A stretch of DNA of 64,000 bases from Legionella longbeachae (GTDB lineage: Bacteria; Pseudomonadota; Gammaproteobacteria; Legionellales; Legionellaceae), in NCBI RefSeq assembly GCF_004283175.1, contig NZ_RXNW01000010.1:1-64000 (forward strand), written 5' to 3'. A program made the translations under genes and the position numbers. Below the pieces are notes generated by a model. The model was not told the DNA's origin and searched no databases. It saw only the letters and a list, made by a program, of their open reading frames with translations. Shown in pieces: positions 28,054-36,903 of the stretch. How positions within the stretch are numbered: the first letter of the stretch is position 1; each line of letters starts with the position of its first letter.

Positions 28054-28731
28054 ATGCCAGGACAGCCCTTTAAAATACCCCAGCCACTTATTCTAGGTAG
28101 TATGATTTTCTATCTTATATTGCTTCCCTTTATTCAATATCCGCTAACCACTTTACTTAAGCCCTTACCTGTTATTTTGCTTATATTGTATACCTTGCAA
28201 GCCACTTTAGAACAACCAATAAAATTCTTTTTACTTGGTGCTTTGAGTTTTTCATGCATAGGCGACATCGTTTTAACATTACCCATAAAAGCCGCACTAC
28301 AAGCCGGGATCTTGGCATTTATGGCGGCACACTGTGCTTATATTTGTCTTTTTTTAAAAGAGGGACAATTCCAAAAGAAAAATTTCTTTCCTTTTTTACC
28401 TATACTTTTATTCGTTCTTATTGGAGGATATTTTCTTTGGCCCTATTTAGGAGAAATGAAAAAACCTGTATTACTATATTTATTTCTTCTTACTTGTATG
28501 GTTTTTTGCTCATTTCAAGTAAGGCAGCAATCATTTTTGATTCGCCTTGGAGCATGTCTTTTTTTACTATCAGATTTTACGCTGGCATTAGATCTATTTG
28601 TCCTGACGCCTATTAAACCCCTCGCTGTTTTAATCATGTTTCTTTATTACCTGGCACAATTCTTATTAGTGACAGGAACTACTCACAGAACAACCCAAAA
28701 TCTTAAACAACATAGTCCAACTTATTCATAA
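28054..28731 (+). CDS. YhhN/TMEM86-family membrane protein (lysoplasmalogenase-like)
   Basis: Integral membrane protein. I use ATG 28054 preceded by GCGAGG; the frame extends to a TTG at 28012. The 225 residues contain about eight hydrophobic helices. The YhhN family marks are a Gly-Asp in a helix (LSFSCIGDIVLTL), AGILAFMAAHCAYICLF and a C-terminal LLSDFTLALD. Characterised members hydrolyse the vinyl-ether bond of lysoplasmalogens; the activity here is inferred from family membership only. Confidence 0.8.
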   Translation: MPGQPFKIPQPLILGSMIFYLILLPFIQYPLTTLLKPLPVILLILYTLQATLEQPIKFFLLGALSFSCIGDIVLTLPIKAALQAGILAFMAAHCAYICLFLKEGQFQKKNFFPFLPILLFVLIGGYFLWPYLGEMKKPVLLYLFLLTCMVFCSFQVRQQSFLIRLGACLFLLSDFTLALDLFVLTPIKPLAVLIMFLYYLAQFLLVTGTTHRTTQNLKQHSPTYS

Positions 28732-28873
28732 ATAGAGAAGAACGGATTGAAAATTAAATTACCGCTACAAAAGCCTGGGACAGGATTAGTCCCATTCCCA
28801 TTGACTAAGGGGTTTGTCATCACGCATTCCCCGCTTTATCCCCCTCATGCTCCTCTTTCTATAGAGTCTATTT

Positions 28874-28903
28874 TTGACACTACATGTTCTTTATGCTTAA
28901 TAT
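28874..28903 (+). promoter_or_regulatory. Sigma70 promoter of the exporter operon
   Basis: TTGACA at 28874-28879 and TAATAT at 28898-28903 with an 18-base spacer (or TTAATA with 17). It lies about 75 bases before the start of the HlyD-type gene. Consensus -35 suggests constitutive expression; no operator is recognisable. Confidence 0.65.
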
Positions 28904-28977
28904 ACCTCTCCAAGTAAAATGCATCAAAATCGCTCTTTGCGATATTAGTGGTTAGAAAAAAGCTCAGGATGGGTAAA

Positions 28978-29811
28978 ATGCGCAATTTGTTATTCATAGG
29001 ATTGATTACTTTACTTTTAATCTCCTGTAACAAAAAAGAGAATAAATTGTTTAGTGGCTATATTGATGCAAATCTTGTTTATTTATCCGCCGATTTTGGT
29101 GGACGTTTGACTGATTTGCCTATATCCAAAGGACAAGTGGTTAAAAAGAATCAATTTTTATTCAAGCTTGAACAAACCAATGAGCTTTATAATGTTAAAA
29201 TGAGTCAATTAGGCACTAAAGAACTTCTTGCCCAGCGGCAACAAATTTTAACCCAACTCAATTATAATGAAATTAATTATCGCCGCGTCGTAGTAATGCG
29301 CCAACAAAATGCAGCCAGCCAAAGTGATCTTGATGCGGCACAAAGAGATTTAAATATTTCCAAACAACAACTTGATGACATCAACACTAAAATTAAAAGT
29401 AATCAGGTAGATGTTGCGGATAAAAAATGGTTCGTTAGCCGTAAAGAAAACTTTGCGCCAGAATATGGGATAATATTTGATACCTATTATACTCAAGGTG
29501 AATTTGTTCAGGCAGGGATCCCTATTCTTTCATTAATCACGAAAAAGAATATTAAAGCTATATTTTTTGCTCCTGAGGAAAAGTTAAGTCATTTACGACT
29601 TAATGAACAGATTAAAATTAAAACGGATCAAAATACCCATCTTGCTACAGGACATATTTCCTATATTTCTAATATTGCTGAATATACTCCTCCTATCATC
29701 TATTCCCGCGAGGAACGTCAACGACTTGTTTTTCGAATAGAAGTCCAAATTAATTCGCCTGATTTAGAAAAAATACACCTAGGACAACCTGTAACTTTGG
29801 AACTAGCCTGA
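28978..29811 (+). CDS. HlyD-family periplasmic adaptor lipoprotein
   Basis: Membrane fusion protein linking the ABC exporter to the outer-membrane factor. I use ATG 28978 because it gives an immediate lipoprotein signal (MRNLLFIGLITLLLISC, lipobox LISC); a GTG at 28948 and ATG at 28969 are upstream in frame. The 277-residue product has a biotinyl-lipoyl half-domain (GYIDANLVYLSADFGGRLTD, KGQVVKKNQFLFKLE), a coiled-coil hairpin at about 70-130 and a beta-barrel with YISNIAEYTPPIIYSREER, as in the YbhG adaptor. Its stop overlaps the ATPase start by one base. Confidence 0.88.
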   Translation: MRNLLFIGLITLLLISCNKKENKLFSGYIDANLVYLSADFGGRLTDLPISKGQVVKKNQFLFKLEQTNELYNVKMSQLGTKELLAQRQQILTQLNYNEINYRRVVVMRQQNAASQSDLDAAQRDLNISKQQLDDINTKIKSNQVDVADKKWFVSRKENFAPEYGIIFDTYYTQGEFVQAGIPILSLITKKNIKAIFFAPEEKLSHLRLNEQIKIKTDQNTHLATGHISYISNIAEYTPPIIYSREERQRLVFRIEVQINSPDLEKIHLGQPVTLELA

Positions 29812-30713
29812 TGAGTGATCTAGCTATTGATGTTAAAGAATTAACCAAGAAGTTCGATGAAAAAGTTGCTGTGGATCATATCTCACTTAAAGTGGAAAAG
29901 GGCTCTATATTCGGCTTTCTCGGCTCTAATGGTAGTGGCAAGACTACAACGATTAGAATGATTTGCGGCCTATTAACCCCCACTGATGGCGAAGGTTCTT
30001 GCCTTGGTTATAATATCCGAACACAAAGCAACCATATAAAACAAAACACAGGATACATGCCACAAAAGTTCAGTTTTTATACTGGATTAACGGTTTATGA
30101 AAATCTTCGCTTTATTGCCGATATTTTCCAAATTAAAAACTCAGCCCAAGAAATAAAAGACATAATCCAGGATCTTGGTCTTGAAAAATACCGCAAAACC
30201 CAAGCCGGTCGGTTATCAGGGGGGTGGAAACAACGTCTCGCCCTTGCATGTAGCATACTGCACAAACCCAGCTTGCTCTTTTTAGATGAACCTACTGCTG
30301 GTGTAGATCCTAAAGCTCGCAAAGAATTTTGGGATTATTTACATGAGATTACCGCCCGCGATGGGACTACTATTTTAGTAACTACCCACTATATGGATGA
30401 GGCTGAAAAATGCACAGATCTTGCCTATATTAATTTAGGGAAGTTACTCTATACAGGCGCTACAAAAAATTTGATACCCTCCTCAAAAGTCAAAACCTTT
30501 ATCTTAGAAGCTGACAGGAAAGAACAAAATTTATTAATTAAAAAAGTAAACCATTCTTATCCCGAACTATTGGCATCTATTGTAAATAATGAATTGCGAA
30601 TTTCATCTCGAAATCATCAAGCAATGGATAAGTTAATTCAAGAAAATAAAAACTTATCGTTTAAAGGAGTTACGCCATCTTTTGAGGAAGTTTTTATTGG
30701 ATTAATGCAATGA
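29811..30713 (+). CDS. ABC transporter ATP-binding protein, multidrug-export type
   Basis: 300-residue ATPase of an ABC-2 exporter. Walker A GSNGSGKTTTIRM, Q-loop in TGYMPQKFSFY, the unusual signature LSGGWKQRLALACS, Walker B SLLFLDEPTAGVDP, and H-loop TTHYMDEAE. The LSGGWKQR variant and the gene order are those of the YbhF/DrrA-like group. Start overlaps the adaptor; end overlaps the permease by four bases. Confidence 0.94.
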   Translation: MSDLAIDVKELTKKFDEKVAVDHISLKVEKGSIFGFLGSNGSGKTTTIRMICGLLTPTDGEGSCLGYNIRTQSNHIKQNTGYMPQKFSFYTGLTVYENLRFIADIFQIKNSAQEIKDIIQDLGLEKYRKTQAGRLSGGWKQRLALACSILHKPSLLFLDEPTAGVDPKARKEFWDYLHEITARDGTTILVTTHYMDEAEKCTDLAYINLGKLLYTGATKNLIPSSKVKTFILEADRKEQNLLIKKVNHSYPELLASIVNNELRISSRNHQAMDKLIQENKNLSFKGVTPSFEEVFIGLMQ

Positions 30714-31870
30714 AGAAATATCAAAATCTTGTACAAGGAGTATCAATTGCCCGCATTGCAGGTTTAATCCGTAAAGAATTTATCCTGATTACCCGAGATC
30801 GTGGCACCATAGCCATGTTGGTTATTCTGCCTATTATGCTTCTTATTCTCTTTGGATTTGCTATTGAATTTGATCCCAAGCATTTGCCCACCTCAATTGT
30901 AAGTTACGATAATTCTCCTTTAACCCGCAGTTATGTCAGTGCCCTCGAAGCTTCAGGCTATTTTAAAGTAATAGATGGCGCATCTAGCGAAAATCAAAAA
31001 AATCAAGATCTTGCTAATGGAAAAATAAGTTTTGCCTTTACCATTCCCTCTAATTTTACCCGCAAATACATACGTAATGAAAACCCTCAACTCTTGGTGG
31101 AAATTGATGGTTCTGATCCTGGCAGCAGCGCCAGTGCGCTTGGAAATGCATTGCCGATTTTAAGTCAAACTCTAAATAGTTTTAATAAACAAGGTTTAGG
31201 TGCTCCAACACTGGGAAATTCACAACGGAATGTGAACCTTACGATTCATCGACTTTATAATGAATCAAATACTAGCTCATATAATATTGTTCCTGGTTTA
31301 ATTGGCGTACTACTGACACTAACCATGGTCATGCTCACATCAACCGCCATTACTTCAGAAAAAGAATCCGGTACAATGGAGATGCTGCTAAGCACTCCTT
31401 TAAAACCTACTGAAATTATTTTAGGTAAGGTAATTCCTTATATTGTTTTAGGATATTTACAGCTCACCAGTATCTTAATTTTTGGCAAACTATTAATAAA
31501 TATCCCTACTGAAGGAAGTTTGGTTTTACTTTATGTTGCTTCAGCGCCATTTATTGTTGCCAATTTAATGGTAGGGATGATTTATTCCACAATCGCGCGT
31601 ACGCCTATGCAAGCCATGCAACTTAGCGTGTTTTATCAACTTCCTTCCATGTTTCTATCAGGTTATATTTTTTCTTTCTATGGCATGCCAGTATGGGCTC
31701 AAATGATAGGATATTGCATTCCAATGACTTATTTTATTCGTATTACTCGAGGAATTTTGCTCAAAGGTAATACTGTTAGCCAAATAATCCCTAACATTTT
31801 ACCTATTTTATTTATTGCTTTGATCCTGGTGCTTTTGACAGGAAAAATATTTAGAACAAAACTCGATTAA
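30710..31870 (+). CDS. ABC-2 type permease
   Basis: 386-residue inner-membrane permease. One N-terminal helix (GTIAMLVILPIMLLILFGFA), a large periplasmic domain of about 150 residues, then five C-terminal helices, with the ABC-2 signature ITSEKESGTMEMLLSTPLKP. E. coli ybhFSR and similar systems have two permeases; here only one is present, so it should act as a homodimer. The substrate is unknown. Confidence 0.92.
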   Translation: MKKYQNLVQGVSIARIAGLIRKEFILITRDRGTIAMLVILPIMLLILFGFAIEFDPKHLPTSIVSYDNSPLTRSYVSALEASGYFKVIDGASSENQKNQDLANGKISFAFTIPSNFTRKYIRNENPQLLVEIDGSDPGSSASALGNALPILSQTLNSFNKQGLGAPTLGNSQRNVNLTIHRLYNESNTSSYNIVPGLIGVLLTLTMVMLTSTAITSEKESGTMEMLLSTPLKPTEIILGKVIPYIVLGYLQLTSILIFGKLLINIPTEGSLVLLYVASAPFIVANLMVGMIYSTIARTPMQAMQLSVFYQLPSMFLSGYIFSFYGMPVWAQMIGYCIPMTYFIRITRGILLKGNTVSQIIPNILPILFIALILVLLTGKIFRTKLD

Positions 31871-31883
31871 ATAAAGTGAAAGA

Positions 31884-33311
31884 ATGATGAAACTAAAAAT
31901 TATCTTGCTCTATTTATTCACGATGTTGCTGGGATCTTGTTGCAAAAATTGTATCGTTCCAGAAAAAGTTAATTATCCTAAAAGCACTCGTAGTGGAATA
32001 AAGTATGTCAACGACGAAACTGTTTTAAGTCAAGTTGCATGGTGGAAAAAGTTAAAAGACCCTGAACTCGATCAACTGATATATCAAGCACTTACTTCCA
32101 ATTATCAGATCCAGAGTTCTTATGCAACGATTGAGCAAGCACAAGCCCAGCTTAAAGCAGCTCAATATGCATGGATTCCAACTCTTGATGGTTCAACAGG
32201 TGGATTTGCAGGTAGGACATGGAATTCACACATTACTCCCCAAGGACGATTGGCGAAAACTCCTTTATTTTCAGACTTATCCAATTTGAGGTTTAAAGAA
32301 TACAATGCAGGCTTTGTGCCAGGATACACCGTTAACATTTTAACCAATATTAATGATATCAAAGCAGCCCAAGCCTCTTTAGATCTCCAAAAAGCTCAAA
32401 CTCAAGCAACAAAATTAGGGATTATTAGTCAAATGAGTGGTGCTTATTTCATGTTATTGAGTCAGCGTGAGCAATTAGCGGTAGAAAAAACACTATGCCA
32501 TGATTTAAAAAAACTACACCAACTAGAGCAAGTTCGGTTTCAAAAAGGAGCCAGTGACCTTGAAACATTAACAAATATTGATCAACAGCTTGCACAAGAG
32601 GAAACAAAAATTCCACAAATCGAAAATGTGGTAGCGCAAAGCGAGAACACTATTCATTTCTTATTGAATGGGAATCCCGGACCAATTAGCACAAGCCGTA
32701 CTTTACTTTCGCTTAACTTAGAGAACATTATTCCGAAACACCTACCTTCGTCCGTTTTAAAAAATCGCCCAGACATTATGATTGCTTTAAATCATGTGAA
32801 AATCGCCTATTCACAAATTGGCGTGGCATATTCAGTTTTTTTTCCAACGATTTCATTAACTGGCTTACTTGGAGGTACTTCTGTTGATTTAAGCCATCTT
32901 TTAAAATTAAGTACTCATATTTGGATTGCTCAGGCTGCAGCGTCAATGAAAATATTTAATGCCAGCTCTTACCAGAATGTCAAATCCGCTAAAGCGAACT
33001 TCAAAGCGACTTATTATGATTATCTAGAGACGCTCCATGCTGCATTTGCAGATGTAGATAATGCGCTAATGACCGAGCAAAAAAGCAGATTATCTTATCT
33101 GCAAGCACACAAGGGATATTTAGCAGCGAAAAAAGGATATGCTATTGCTTTGGCACAATACAAAGCAGGAGCTAAAGATTACCGCAGTGTAGTGAACGCA
33201 AAGATAAACCTAGATCGAAGCATGCTTAATCTAATACAAGAAAAGGCCCAATTACTCGACGGTATGGTACAAGTTTATAACGCAGTTGCAGGTGGCTACG
33301 AAACCACCTAA
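31884..33311 (+). CDS. NodT/OprM-type outer-membrane efflux lipoprotein
   Basis: TolC-superfamily outer-membrane channel for the preceding adaptor and ABC pump. The 475-residue protein has a lipoprotein signal with lipobox LGSC (MMKLKIILLYLFTMLLGSC), an AWWKKLKDPELDQLI segment typical of the NodT family, and two outer-membrane-efflux repeats with long helices (about 75-230 and 275-460; RPDIMIALNHVKIAYSQIGV). It lies 13 bases after the permease, making a complete tripartite exporter operon. Confidence 0.92.
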   Translation: MMKLKIILLYLFTMLLGSCCKNCIVPEKVNYPKSTRSGIKYVNDETVLSQVAWWKKLKDPELDQLIYQALTSNYQIQSSYATIEQAQAQLKAAQYAWIPTLDGSTGGFAGRTWNSHITPQGRLAKTPLFSDLSNLRFKEYNAGFVPGYTVNILTNINDIKAAQASLDLQKAQTQATKLGIISQMSGAYFMLLSQREQLAVEKTLCHDLKKLHQLEQVRFQKGASDLETLTNIDQQLAQEETKIPQIENVVAQSENTIHFLLNGNPGPISTSRTLLSLNLENIIPKHLPSSVLKNRPDIMIALNHVKIAYSQIGVAYSVFFPTISLTGLLGGTSVDLSHLLKLSTHIWIAQAAASMKIFNASSYQNVKSAKANFKATYYDYLETLHAAFADVDNALMTEQKSRLSYLQAHKGYLAAKKGYAIALAQYKAGAKDYRSVVNAKINLDRSMLNLIQEKAQLLDGMVQVYNAVAGGYETT

Positions 33312-33356
33312 GTAGATACAGAGAAACAACAAACCTTAACTGCTAAAACTATTTCT

Positions 33357-33914
33357 TTAAACATGCTCGTCTAATGCTTTCTCAATAACTTTAATCACTT
33401 TTCCTGCATCTGGAGAAGTGGTCGAATAAAAATAATCAATTAACTTTCCCTTCCGGTTGATAAGATATTTATGGAAATTCCACTTTGGTGCTGTACCAAA
33501 TCCCAACTCCTTTCTTGCCCAAAGATAAAATGGATGTGCATTTTTTCCTGAAACCACTTCCTTAGCCGTCATTGGAAAGCTAACACCATAATTTAATTGG
33601 CAAAAGTTAGAAATTTCTTGTTCTGTTCCTGGTTCTTGCCCCCCAAAATCATTTGAAGGAACTCCTAATATAACCAAACCCCGGTCTTTATATTTTTCAT
33701 AGAGCTCCTCTAGGCGAGCATATTGCGGAGTAAATCCACATTTAGAAGCAGTATTTACTACCATTAAAACTTTTCCTTGAAAAGAGGAAAGAGGTAATGG
33801 CTCGTGTCCTCGTAAAGTATGAAATGAATAATCATACGCATTATCATAATGCAACGTATCAGCTGAAGCGATATGGGTCATCATCCACCATCCTAGTATT
33901 ATATATGGGAGCAC
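33357..33914 (-). CDS. Glutathione peroxidase (Cys type), probably exported
   Basis: Thiol peroxidase of the GPx family. The catalytic cysteine is in VNTASKCGFTPQY, with glutamine in GVPSNDFGGQEPG and tryptophan in KWNFHKYL. From GTG 33914 the 185-residue product has a signal-like start ending THIASA; from ATG 33884, which has the better AGGA ribosome binding site, it would be 175 residues without an obvious export signal. Location is therefore uncertain. Cys instead of selenocysteine is normal in bacteria. Confidence 0.9.
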   Translation of the reverse strand: MLPYIILGWWMMTHIASADTLHYDNAYDYSFHTLRGHEPLPLSSFQGKVLMVVNTASKCGFTPQYARLEELYEKYKDRGLVILGVPSNDFGGQEPGTEQEISNFCQLNYGVSFPMTAKEVVSGKNAHPFYLWARKELGFGTAPKWNFHKYLINRKGKLIDYFYSTTSPDAGKVIKVIEKALDEHV

Positions 33915-34070
33915 TTTTCAACAAGCCCTATTGTTATTTAAGTCCAGAACTAAATCCGTTCGGAACATGAATTAATAATATACTATTGACCTTGTAAAGC
34001 AAGAATGAAAAAATTATCAACAATTTAGGATTGACAATTCGCATTACCCAAGGAAACAAGAGATACTTTT

Positions 34071-34715
34071 ATGTTATTTTATTCGAAACTGCATCAAGAT
34101 TTCTTTTCAGCAGCCCCAGACTTTATCTACATCTATCATTTAATCAATAAAGTTCATCATAAAGAATGTACTCATCTTATTGAATCATTATCCACTTTAG
34201 AAAAATTACTGACAGAAAAGCGTTTACGAAAAGAAGAGCCTATCTTACGTTTTTTAGTCGATACAAATGGAATCGCATGGTTTGCTCGAGAAAACCAACC
34301 CGATATTAGCGCCCCTAAACATTTCCAAATGACTGGGGAGTCACAAAATCAGGCCCGATGCCTAACCGCCGGGAATATAAAATTCACTAATCCAAAATGC
34401 CGTGTATTAAAAAGCATTAATCATAGAAGCGGTGATTTTCAACCTTCTTTTTATTCACTGCGTATATTTTTGGCAATACGCATTTTAAATGAGGCGATTT
34501 TACCTTTTAAATTACCAAGAATCCTTGTTGTAAAAGAGTTAAATGCTCAGGGTGAAGTCGCATGTAAACACAGATGGCTTGTGGCAAAGATTAAAGAATG
34601 GGTATCAACTTTTAATCATAATGAAGAGCTGACCCATAGGCTAAAAAACCAATGCGTCGAGACAAAACAAGTCCATTACAAGAGTACAACTGATGAATTT
34701 TGTTATCCAAATTAA
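34071..34715 (+). CDS. Unknown 214-aa protein
   Basis: I do not recognise the family. A soluble, basic protein with no signal peptide. The most distinctive part is residues about 117-150: INHRSGDFQPSFYSLRIF followed by a helix and LPRILVVKEL. The compact H-R-S-G-D-F-x-P-S-F stretch looks like a conserved functional loop, and I flag it without assigning a role. A TTGACA at about 34031 could serve as -35. AAGGAAACAAGAG precedes the start. Confidence 0.65.
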   Translation: MLFYSKLHQDFFSAAPDFIYIYHLINKVHHKECTHLIESLSTLEKLLTEKRLRKEEPILRFLVDTNGIAWFARENQPDISAPKHFQMTGESQNQARCLTAGNIKFTNPKCRVLKSINHRSGDFQPSFYSLRIFLAIRILNEAILPFKLPRILVVKELNAQGEVACKHRWLVAKIKEWVSTFNHNEELTHRLKNQCVETKQVHYKSTTDEFCYPN

Positions 34716-34752
34716 ATCCGAAGCAACGATAAATAACGATGAAGTGCTCTCT

Positions 34753-35175
34753 TTAAATTATTTCTATTTGATGTCTAATTTTTTCTTGTACTTCACGCAT
34801 ATGTACTTCGCTCTCGTAATGAGTTCGAGGCCAAAAAAAACCCTTTAGTCCATCCTGCTTGTTTCTTGGAACAATATGAACATGAAGATGAGGAACACTT
34901 TGGCTAATTGTATTATTTATAGCTATAAAGCTCCCTGCTGCATCCATCGCTTTTTCAACAGCCTTACCGATTCTTTGAGTTAAGAAAAAAAGAGAGGATG
35001 CCAAAGTATCAGGTAAGTCATAAATTGTTTTAATATGTACTTTAGGTACTAATAAAGTATGGCCGGGAAATAAAGGTCGAGAGTCCAAAAATGCAATAAA
35101 ATTTTCGTCTTCAAAAACAAAAAACGCCCTTTCTTTTTTTGCAACAATCAAATCAAAAATACATTCCTTTGCCAT
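34753..35175 (-). CDS. HIT-family nucleotide hydrolase
   Basis: Histidine-triad protein of 140 residues. I start at ATG 35175 (MAKECIFDLI), with AGGA seven bases upstream; the open frame continues to 35217. The triad is PHLHVHIVPR (HxHxH) near residue 105, with the FLDSRPLFPGHTLLVPK strand typical of HinT/Fhit-like proteins. Expected to hydrolyse adenosine phosphoramidates or dinucleoside polyphosphates. Confidence 0.9.
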   Translation of the reverse strand: MAKECIFDLIVAKKERAFFVFEDENFIAFLDSRPLFPGHTLLVPKVHIKTIYDLPDTLASSLFFLTQRIGKAVEKAMDAAGSFIAINNTISQSVPHLHVHIVPRNKQDGLKGFFWPRTHYESEVHMREVQEKIRHQIEII

Positions 35176-35503
35176 CTTTATTCCTACTTTTGCGTGTTTA
35201 GAAGAGTGACGAGCCATTTTTATTTAACATTGATTTTTAAAATCAGTATGACGATTATCAGTTAAGATCCAGCATTAACTTAATTATTTTTTCATGAAGC
35301 ATCGGGTGTGTCGATAATCCGAATTCCCGCATCCGCAACTTGTTCGCGAGACATAGATGTTGGATATTATGAATTATCCTCCGAAGATTTCGATTATAAA
35401 TATATTTAGTTGAGTATAGTACCCAAGTGAAATAATACGGGTATATGATTTCAATGCTACACTTTATTATCAGATTTCTTAAAGATAAATTGGGGCTAAC
35501 GAA
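35176..35503. other. Intergenic gap between divergent HIT and PEBP genes
   Basis: AT-rich sequence holding the promoters of two divergent genes. A 20-codon minus-strand frame (35292-35354) without a ribosome binding site is the only short coding-like stretch seen. I recognise no RNA gene or repeat. Confidence 0.5.
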
Positions 35504-36019
35504 ATGAAAAAATACTCTCTATTTTTATTTTTAGTGTTGTACATGATTCATTATGAAAGTTTTGCCAGAGGTTTCACTCTTGAAAGTCCAGCATTTCAAA
35601 AAAATTCAATAATTCCTACTCAATATACCTGTAAGGGAGCGGACCAATCCCCTCCTTTAGCATGGTATAATATACCTCCAAAGACACAATCACTTGTATT
35701 AATTGTTGATGATCCAGATGCTGAGGGTGGAGTTTGGACCCATTGGATTCTATTTAATATTCCACCAACGATAACCAAATTAGATGCTGGAAGCCCAATT
35801 CCTCCTGGTGCATCAACAGCAAAGAACAGTTGGGGAGCATTAGGTTATCGTGGTCCCTGCCCTCCTGTGGGAGCACATAGCTACCATTTTAAATTATATG
35901 CGTTAAATACCGTAATAGACCTAGGGAATAACACGAGTAGAGATGACTTGTTGAATGCAATAATCGGGCACGTTATTGAAAGTTCGGATTTAGTGGGAAT
36001 TTATCAATCTTTTGAATAA
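35504..36019 (+). CDS. YbhB/YbcL-type PEBP (Raf-kinase-inhibitor-like) protein, exported
   Basis: 171-residue phosphatidylethanolamine-binding-protein-fold protein with an N-terminal signal peptide (MKKYSLFLFLVLYMIHYESF). Family motifs: YTCKGADQSPPLAW, LVLIVDDPDAEGGVWTHWIL (DPDxP-like and the ligand His), and GPCPPVGAHSYHFKLYAL. The ligand in bacteria is not established. Likely periplasmic. Confidence 0.9.
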   Translation: MKKYSLFLFLVLYMIHYESFARGFTLESPAFQKNSIIPTQYTCKGADQSPPLAWYNIPPKTQSLVLIVDDPDAEGGVWTHWILFNIPPTITKLDAGSPIPPGASTAKNSWGALGYRGPCPPVGAHSYHFKLYALNTVIDLGNNTSRDDLLNAIIGHVIESSDLVGIYQSFE

Positions 36020-36140
36020 ATCCAGGTAAAAACAACCAGAGCCAATAACGGAATATCCAGTTATTGTAAGAAAATCTGGGTTTTCGATAACATTCGAAAA
36101 AGGAAATGACGGCCATCATAAATTATGGCTTGACTACAAC

Positions 36141-36728
36141 CTATTTGCCTTGTCCGGTTTTAAGTAATTGGAATTCAGTCAGTGTGGTATATGTCGATCG
36201 TTTTTGGCCTGGTTTGCTTTCAATAAAATAAATCTTATCAACAGTCATTGGTGGAATTTCCCCTAATTCAAATTGCGATAATAATTTCTGTTGCTTCTGC
36301 TGATAATGCACCCTGGCCAGGGTCATGTGGCCACGAAATGATCGAGATTCAATGGGATAATTTAAAAAGTCAAACGATTGAGTAATAATACTAACAAATT
36401 TAGCTAAAAAATCATGCGGCTCAACATTCAAAGATAGAATTTTGGGATGTCGTAATGAGGGGAACCACTCTACCGGCCCTAAATCTAATTGGAAACATGG
36501 AATATCCTTTAACGCATTGGAGACCCTTTTGCTCACCAGAGCCAAGTCATTTATTCGAAATTGGGCAATAAAGTGCAATGTGATATGCAGGTTTTCGATA
36601 TCAACCCAACGAATATAGTCTCCTGGCATTTCCTGCTTTAAAAATTGCAAAACAGTTAATAAATGACAGCGTATTTCCTTAGGAGGAACAATTGCGAAAA
36701 AAACACGTATAGTATTCATCTTATCCAT
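36141..36728 (-). CDS. thpR: RNA 2',3'-cyclic phosphodiesterase
   Basis: 2H-phosphoesterase (formerly LigT) of 195 residues. Both catalytic HxTx motifs are visible: HITL in ENLHITLHFI near residue 48 and HMTL in RSFRGHMTLARV near residue 130. N-terminal RVFFAIVPPKEIR is typical. Opens 2',3'-cyclic phosphates on RNA; the cellular role is unclear. Confidence 0.92.
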   Translation of the reverse strand: MDKMNTIRVFFAIVPPKEIRCHLLTVLQFLKQEMPGDYIRWVDIENLHITLHFIAQFRINDLALVSKRVSNALKDIPCFQLDLGPVEWFPSLRHPKILSLNVEPHDFLAKFVSIITQSFDFLNYPIESRSFRGHMTLARVHYQQKQQKLLSQFELGEIPPMTVDKIYFIESKPGQKRSTYTTLTEFQLLKTGQGK

Positions 36729-36903
36729 AAATATACGTCTTATTCCGAGCTCGTATTAATTTATATTATATAATGGGAACTCAATATAGGGATCCCATAT
36801 TCCACTTTTTTCTTGGGGGCAGGCTTGATGCAATAACGTTCGTTTCGCCATATAGATAAAGCGCAACCAAAATGATAGCATTAACCTTTTTATTCGAGAA
36901 TGA

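Noticed and set aside
35292-35354. 20-codon minus-strand frame encoding MSREQVADAGIRIID-like peptide
   Set aside because: It has a coding-like amino acid mix but no ribosome binding site and is too short to identify; may be a remnant or chance.
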